Source of the DNA: Candidatus Aenigmatarchaeota archaeon
GTDB lineage: Archaea > Aenigmatarchaeota > Aenigmatarchaeia > QMZS01
Reading direction: 5' to 3'
Assembly: GCA_016932615.1 (NCBI GenBank)
Contig: JAFGCN010000009.1
Coordinates: 124,001-188,000 of the forward strand
Length of the DNA stretch: 64,000 bases
Positions 15,727 to 24,700 of the stretch are shown here, in pieces. The position numbers were made by a program, and so were the translations under genes. Below the pieces are notes generated by a model, which saw only the letters and a program-made list of their open reading frames with translations, was not told where the DNA came from and did no database searches. Position 1 is the stretch's first letter; each line of letters opens with the position of its first letter.

Positions 15727-18700
15727 GTGGGCTTTTTTTGGGATTCTGGTTCTTGTTGCAGTCTGTTCAATGCCTCTTATTGTCTGGGGGCAGGTTTGTG
15801 GCGACGGTTCAGGATCAGACTGCTCTACCAACTGCTCTAACCGAGTCTATGTTTGTGATGCCGATAGCTCCTGCTCAACTTACCAAGTGATGAATCAGGA
15901 AACGATAGCATGTTCTGACTCTACCTGGGCAGACAGCCAGTTTGACCCTTCGTCAAGCACAAACTGGGACAATACCGGAAGCTGCCTTGTAGGCAGGATT
16001 CCAAATTATTTTTATGGTTGGGCAATGGAAGATGATTATGACGATACTGGAACCCTGCGCTTATTCTCGACAAATGATATGGACGGCGACCTGTATACCC
16101 AGCACTGCAGCTGCCTGAAGGGTACTGGGTTTTGGGCTTTAGGGGGTGAATTGGCTTCCTCGTATTGTTGCGGCGATGATATTGATGAGCACAAGATTAC
16201 GTCTACTGCAGGTACTGGAATGGATTTGTCTCTGCTCGACTCGACTGCCTGTTGCGACCGTTCAACAGACTGCACGTATGAGGACGTCTGCACTGGCAGG
16301 GACTCTGATAGTGATGCTGACGGCGATGATGATGAGGATGTCTGCACTTATTCTACCACAAAAACTGACACCTTTGACACCAAGAATACTTCTTTTTGGA
16401 CTTTTGACGACAGTTTCCAGACCGTGCCATTTGACCTGAGCGGCGAGAACGTGCTTAAGATGTGGGGGAATGGCACGTCTTATAAAACGGTGTATCAGAC
16501 AACACCTGACATTACTGACGGTGAGGAAGTGTATCTTGAATTCCAGCGGACGGCCACTAGCAGCTGGCATATCGCTGCTTTGGAACCGTCTGACAGTTCT
16601 CTTCGATGGTGCCTTCAGGAGGATAATAGTGGAAATATCCGGGTTCAGTACTATGACGGTGTCGGGTGGTACAACCCAAAGACCTTAATTTCAGGTGCTG
16701 AAACGGGAGTGTGGTATGGCGCGATTCTTGGAGTTGACGGGGGAAATGCCTACATGAAGGTATGGAAGCTCAGTAACCCTTCAGTGTATGGAGAGTATTC
16801 TCACAGGATGCATCCCGGTGTTACCTGGAGGTTTAGGGCCTGGCAATATCAAACAACAGTTGGATATATCGACAACTTCCAGATAAGGACTTCAAGCGTC
16901 TGGAAGGACTGTGCAATCGATGCACACTGCAAGATGGGGCAGTACTGCTCCTCAAATAATTGCGCGAGCGTCGCGAACCCCGAAAGCGTTCCTGATGCCA
17001 AGACAGACCAGCCTCTTAATTCAGAGCTTGGCGAAGTAAACGTTTCGCTTTCGGGAACGCTTCCTACTGGCTACAGTTACCTTCTGTCGGAAATCTATCC
17101 TTATCCCCGAAACCTCACCTTCACAACTTCTTCTTCATATGCGCACACTTCCCTCGAAGACAATTTGAATTACTGCTATCGCTCAAGGGTTCAGGATAAA
17201 CTCAATGGCTATGACCATCACAGTGACTGGGATTACGGCTCCCTTTCAAGCGGGCTTGTAGGGCACTGGATTTTTGAGGAAGGGACGGGCACAACGGTGC
17301 ACGACCAGTCGGGGAACAGCCGCACCGGGACTGCTGTTGGGAGCCCTACCTGGCAGAGCAATACGATTGCTGGCGATTATTGCATGGATTTTGACGGGAC
17401 AGATTCATATGTCCAGGTTACGGACGCTTCTTCACTGCGGCTTACGGGCACAGATTTCTCTATTGAGTTTTTTGCCAAGCTGAACGAAACGCCTAGTGTA
17501 TGGAGAGGCGTTCTTTTCAAGACTGACTATGCTGGGGGCTGGATGGTCTATCATGATGGCTCTCGCATGGCACTAAGAATCTATCAGGCCGCAAGCACAA
17601 GTGACGAGGTCAATATCCTTAATAGCGAACTTAACCTTAATGGTTGGAACCATGTGGCTTATACCTACAAATCCTCCACAAAGGAATTAAAGGCTTACCT
17701 TAATGGGAAATATCTGCGCGGTGGCACTTACCAAAATACCACTGTGGGTTCTTATACGGGAAACCTCTTCATGGGGTCTTCAGGGACAACAGCAAACTCG
17801 CAGAACTTCCCCGGAAACCTGGATGACGTGCGTATCTACACACGCATATTATCAGAAACCGAAATTGAGGCCTCAGCTATGGAGGGGCAATGGAGAAATG
17901 GCGCCTCAATGTCTGCAACGGTCTGCGACTCGACCCCCGACAGGACTGGACCCTCTACTTCCAACCTTACTGCCGAAGGTGACAACACCAATAACTTGGT
18001 GCAGCTGAACTGGACCTGGTCAGATGATGAGATAATGCCGGATGCCGACAATAACGGGCTTGTCGGCAGGTGGGACTTTGAGGAAGGAATTGGGCTTATT
18101 GCAAAGGACAATTCCGGAAACGGATATGATGGAAATCTTACTAATGGTCCTGCCTGGATTTCGGGGGTTCACGGGGACTTTGCGCTGGATTTTGATGGAG
18201 TAAATAAGTATGTTGATCTTGGCAATCCCTCATCTTTTCCGAACGGTACTTCTGCGAGGACGATGTGCGCATGGGCGAAAACGAATACTGTATCGAGCAA
18301 CTACCGATGGGTTTTTGCATATGGCAGTGCTTCAGTAAGCCAAGCGATGTTTATAGGGTTGAATGGTGCGACTCTATATGGTGGAGGATACGGCGATGAC
18401 GTTACCTTTTCGAATTTCTGGGAAATCAACGTATGGAAACATGTTTGCTTGGTTTACGATGGGACCTACGCAAGCCTTTATGGTAATGGTGTTCTTTTAT
18501 CTGGGCCTACTGCAAAAACATGGAGCCTTATTAAAAGCAAGGCATATGTCGGAAGGCAGATAAATGATGCTGAATATTGGAATGGCACAATCGACGACAT
18601 CCGAATCTACAACCGAACTCTTTCAGCAGACGAAATCAGGAACCTGATGCTTGTCGGCCAGTGGCACTTCGATGAGGGGGCTGGCTTCAATATCGCTGAT

Positions 18701-21700
18701 GCAAGCGGCTCCAAGAATAATGCCGCCTTTTTGAACGTAACGACTTACACTCCCGACTCGAGCGGCTACATCAAAGACTGGCTTATTGTCGGGCCTTTTG
18801 ACAATTATGCAAGGGACGGAAATTACAATGATGTCTATGACAACACGGGAGGTAATGATGCAGGTGACTCGGTCTGCACGGTCAGGGACATTGATGCCCT
18901 TGGCGGAGAAGCGACTGTAACACCATATTCTGGTGCCGGGCCGTACACAGGGTGCTCTGCAATTGGCGGCAACAATACCTGCTCCACTACAAATGTCTAC
19001 TGGGCAAAGCAAAATGACGCTGACACCTATATAGACTTTGATGGAATCTATGCCGTAAACCAGTATGTGTTTGCCTACGGCTTTGCCTATGTCTATGCCC
19101 CGACTGCCCGGATTGCCCAGGCAAGATTCGGCTCGGACGATGGAATTCAGGTCTGGGTGAATGGCGACAAGGTGCACCAGGGGTATTACGCAAGGGGCTC
19201 GATTGCAGACAGCAACATAGAGACCGTAACTCTCCGGAGCGGCTGGAACCGTGTGATGGTAAAAGTCGATGAGGGCTGGGGCGGCTGGGGCTTTCACTTT
19301 CGATTCACCTACCCCAACGGCACGGCCATGACGGACCTCAAGATTTCGCTTGACAGGCCGGAGCCGACATGGAATTCCACTGGAATGTTTGGAGGCGCGA
19401 TGACTTTTGACGGGGTTGATGATTACCAGGCAATTGATTCTACTGCGGGGAAATTCCTTGATTCTTTCACAATTGAGGCGATGATAAAGACCACCGACAC
19501 GTCGGGCAGAGACACAATTGTCGGAAGGAACACAGCGGCAGGAGGCAATGTCATGATTCTTTGCACCTATAGCGGAAAACTTGACGCTTTTAACGGAACT
19601 GCAGACATCGACAGCCAGATAAGCGTTGCAGATGGAAACTGGCACCATGTCGCGCTGAGGTATAACCTTTCCAACAAGGAAGTTGCCCTTTATCTGGATG
19701 GGGAAAAGGTCAAGTCCGATATGAACGGCATGGTCGCTTTTTCAGCCACAGATAAGGTTTCAATCGGCCAGGAATGGGACACAACAACTCCTTCAGATTT
19801 TTTCCAGGGAGAGCTCGACGAAGTACGAATCTGGTCGCGGGCGCTCAGTGATGCTGAGATCCAGGGCCGGTCGAAATATGGGCTTTTCAGGACGAATGTG
19901 AGCGGCGGGAATTACACGCCGGTTTCAGGATTTTGGGATGATTTTGAGACCGACCTGAGCGGCTGGACTATATACTCTACTTCCTCCACTTCTGTAAACC
20001 GAACCACCTCAAGCAAATATCTTTCCGGCTCAAAGTCGGTGGAAGTCTATCAGACTGTGGATGACGGGGATACCTATATTCTAAAGAATTTCAGCATAGA
20101 AGGCAATTATCGGGTGGAAGGATATTTTTACGACAATACTTCCCTTACAGGCACGATTGTCGCCAGACCTGCTGATGGCGATGCGACTGCGGCCATGATG
20201 GGTGTGGCCACAGGAACCTCTTCGACGAATTATGTTTATCGAATAAGCAGCACATGGTATGTTTCTGGAGTCTCAAGAAGCACGGGTTGGCATAAGTTCA
20301 CCTGGATCTCTGATGGGTCATCCACTAAAGGGTATATGGATGATATCTTCGTAAATGAATGGACTGATGTACAAAGTCTCCAGTATTTCTATTACGGTTC
20401 CTGGTGGGCAGTCAGCGGTCCTGGCTTCTATTTTGATGACCTTACGGTCACTCCTCTAGTCTTGGACAACAACCTCTCAGACACCGACGGAAATGACTCT
20501 TCTGCCCCGGACACGCAAGCTGCGCCAAATGTCACTGCGCACAGCTCCTCGCAGCTAAATGTCTCCTGGTCTTCGGTTTCTGATAACGGAAACTCGTACT
20601 ATTATTATATTGAGTCCTATGATAGCGAAGGCAATGTCAAGGGGATGGGGGACGTTGCCATATTTTCTTCGACTAGTGGTACTAACTGGATGCCCGTTTC
20701 TGAAAAGAATGATGTTAGGGATTACCTTCTAAGCAATCTCGATATGGGTGCCGTGGCGTATGACTACGATGAGCAGGATGACCTAATAGATTGGATGGAT
20801 GCGAGAATGACCGACTCGCATCCAGATATTCTTCTTGTGTTGGATATGGGACCTGAACAGGTCTATAATTGCGAAACCGACGGTTCTAAGATGGAAGAAT
20901 GGTACGAGAATGGAAATATAATTATCTGGACAGGTGATTGGTCGTTTTATGGCCGGATAAATGCTACGGGTGATGAAGTGAATGGTTGCACAGAGGGAAT
21001 AAATTATATCTCCGACAACGCTTTAGATATTATTTCAAGTTCGGATACAACCACCCGTACGAGTTCGGGGGCGACCTACACGCCTTCCATGAATTCTTCT
21101 TATTTGACTCACCGGCCGGTAGGATTGACGGATACGGCAAAAGCAAGTGAGGTTGAGGTATTTGCCTATCAGAATGTCACTTGGCGGGATTCTGCGTTAT
21201 ACAAGGCAAAAGGTACTGCGGGTTATGGATATTTCTTCCAGTATGGTATGGTTTACGACACTTCTCTTCCCAGAAAAGAAGTCTTGGAAGAATTTATTGA
21301 AAATTTTTTGGAGGGAAATATCTGGACGAATATTGTAAACGCAACCGTCATAACCGGCATGCACTCGACAGGACCCTACTATGTCAACGAAACCACCGAC
21401 CATACCAATGCCACTGATTATGGGTGGGGAACTGCAACTTCTTATCAGGATATAGACCTTGCACCAAACACACAGTATTGCTATGCGGTAACGGCAAGGG
21501 ACAATGCGCTAAATGTCGCAAGCTACTCAAGCGAAACCTGCAAGTACACTCTTGCAAATATTCCTACCAACCTGAGCGCAATAGGACTTAACCCCACTCA
21601 AATCTTTGTCCAGTGGAATGCCAATGGAAACCCTGCCGGGACATACTACAACCTCTCCAGGAACAACACTTCGGTCTATGAGGATACCGGAACCGGTACC

Positions 21701-24700
21701 ACTGATTCATATCTTACCTGCAATACCCAATACACCTATAAGGTGATGGCCAAAAACGGGGATGGCGTATACACGGCAAACACAAGCGAAGTCTCGGCAT
21801 ATACTCTACCCGAAGACCCCGTTCTGAATTCGACAACGCACAATGTTTCTGAGGTCACGATGAATAATCTCATCAACTTTACAGCAACTACTTCCACTCC
21901 GGGATGCGCCAGCCACTTCCATTACCTTTGGGACACGAATCCGAGGTCGGTAGTTTCCTCAAGCGATGCCCAGTGGGACGGCTTAGAAACGCAGCTGAAC
22001 GCCACCTGGGATGGAAACTGGTACCTTCATGCTATTTCTCACAATGGTGACCATGTCCAGAGCATAGGAGGCACGATTCATTTAGGTCCCTTTATAGTGA
22101 ACACAACCCCAATTGAACTCAACTTTGTAGAGCCAACCCACCCAGACCAGTACAATACACAGGAAAATTATGCAGAGATAAATACGACAATACTCTACAA
22201 GGCGAACATAGATGCCTTAAAGTTCAACTGGAACGGGACAAACTATACGATTTATGATGAAGACCTGATCTTGGGGCTTAACTTCAACAATGTTTCTGAA
22301 ATTGGAGAGAATGACTCCTTAGCGGTGGATGTTTCTCACTACCGAAACGACGGCACGATTTACGGCGCAAACTACACAGAAGGGAAGTACAATCTGGGAT
22401 TGCAGTTTGACGGAACGGGTGACTATGTTGATTGCGGGAATGATTCGAGTCTTGGTCCTACAGGGAATCTAACCTTAATGTCGTGGTTATATCTTTCAAG
22501 TTTGCCTTCGGACTACAAAGGGATTATAGAGGGACAGCAGCCATATTATCGCTATTTATTGTACATCAGCGCATCGAACCGGCCAGAAATATTTGTCCAA
22601 ACTGATGCAGGTGCCTATTACACTGATGAGGTGGGACATACAGAAACTCTGAATTTGGGTTGGAATCATATTGTTGGGGTCTACAATGGTACCGACTTAG
22701 CAGTATATCTGAATGGTGGGTTGTCCTATAATCGTTCTGCTTCAGGAAGCATACTGGCGGATGGTGGGGGTCTAAGGATTGGGCGGTATGATGCTACAGG
22801 ACATTTTTTCAACGGAACAATCGACGAAGTCCGCATATACAACCGCTCCCTCAACTCAAGCGAAATCTGGCTCCTCTACCAGTCCGAGCTTGCAAAGTAC
22901 GAGCCCGACAAGTACAGGTTTTACGCAAACCTTACTGACCTTGTAAACGGGACTTACACATATTACGCCTGGGGAAACGACACTGCTGGAAACCAGGATT
23001 TCACTGATGGGGCGATGTACCGGACGCTTTATGTTGGCGCGGTTTCAAAATTTTCCGTTTACCTCAACGCCCCTGCAAACGACACGAACACCAGCAACAA
23101 TATGCCGGACTTCAACTTCACAGTCAATGGGTCCAAACTGACCTATTCCTGTACTCTTTTCGTGAACGAAAGCAGCTATGGAATGAATGCCTCAGTCCAG
23201 AACAACACCCCCACAATTATCACCGCAGATGACTTCCTTCCTGACGGGCTTCTTGAGTGGTATATCAACTGTACCTCTGCAGGTATTGTCAACCTTAGTG
23301 AAATAAGGCAAATCACCGTTGACAATACCACCCCGGTGACCACAGCGAGTGCAGTAAATAACGACTCAACACCTTACACTTTCAACACTTGGACAAGCTC
23401 GAACTACGTGAATGTTACGCTTAACTGCAATGACGGAAGCGGCTTTGGGTGTGACACGACGATGTTCTGCACTGATACGACGAATACCTGCACGCCTGTC
23501 TGGCTTTACGGTTCGTGGAGCTACCGGACGCCGATATCGATATCCAACACAGCGGAGAATCTGACGGATTATCAGGTCAGGATTGACCTGAACTCGTCGA
23601 ATGTAGGTTTGGGGTTCAATTGGACGGAGGACATGAACGCGACAAGGTTCACTTATTATAATTCGACATCCGGCACCGAAACCGAATGCTCCTACTGGAT
23701 AGAATCCTGGAACGCAACAACCCAGAATGCAACTATCTGGGTCAAGGTGCCGTTCCTTGAGAAAGACACGAGCACGACAGTATATATGTATTACAACAAT
23801 AGCGGCGTGAGTACAACAAGCAGTGCGGATAGTACCTTCCTCCTGTTTGATGATTTTAACGACGCCAGTCTCGACACGGACAAGTGGCAGTCTTATTCTT
23901 GCGGTGCAGGTTCGGTATCTGAAACTGGAGGTTATCTGCGACTGGTCCAGGGAGGAAGCAATAGTGCCCGTCCATACCTGAGATCAAAGAATGAGATTTC
24001 TTATGATGACCTTATAATCGAGTATAAAGGTATGCTTGAGGATGGAGATGGATCCAATGCCGGCCAGGTGGGGTCTTTGTTGCATTGGGACGGGTTGGGG
24101 GGAGGAACGTATTGCGTTCCAAACAATGGCTTTAGAATTTATATGGATGAGGCAATAACCACGTTCCGAATGTCAAGAGATATCGGCGCATCTGAAACGG
24201 ATCTGGACTATTATGGGTATTATGCGAATACCTCATGGCATGATTATTCGTTTTCCTACTTTGACGATGATTTGGAGGGCAAAATTGATGGGTCGAGTTT
24301 GATAACTGCGTCAGACAGCACCTCTTTTAGCAACCGTTATGTCGGCTTTTTAGGTAGAGAGGCACAATCAAGTTCAAGGATAGATGATGTCCGTGTCCGC
24401 AAATACGCCTCACCCGAACCATCATCCTCAGTCGGCTCGGAGGAGTCTCCGTCCAATATCCATATAAGTGACGAAGGCGTCTCATATATACGATTCCGCT
24501 CAAACGACACTTTGGGAAATGTCGAGTCGATAAAAAACGAAACCATAAGGATAGACACCATTGCGCCTGTCCTGAACTTCACTGACCCAACAGAGGACAA
24601 CGCGACAATAATCAACCGAAACTGGACAGAGGCAAATATCTCAATCGAAGAGCCAAACCCCGACAATTTCGTGTTTAACTGGAACGGCACCAACCACACG

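Noticed and set aside
18623-19648. Long minus-strand open frame (about 340 codons) inside the adhesin gene
   Set aside because: It is antisense to a clear LamG/carbohydrate-binding-like coding region, has no recognisable domains and is explained by the codon composition of the plus strand.
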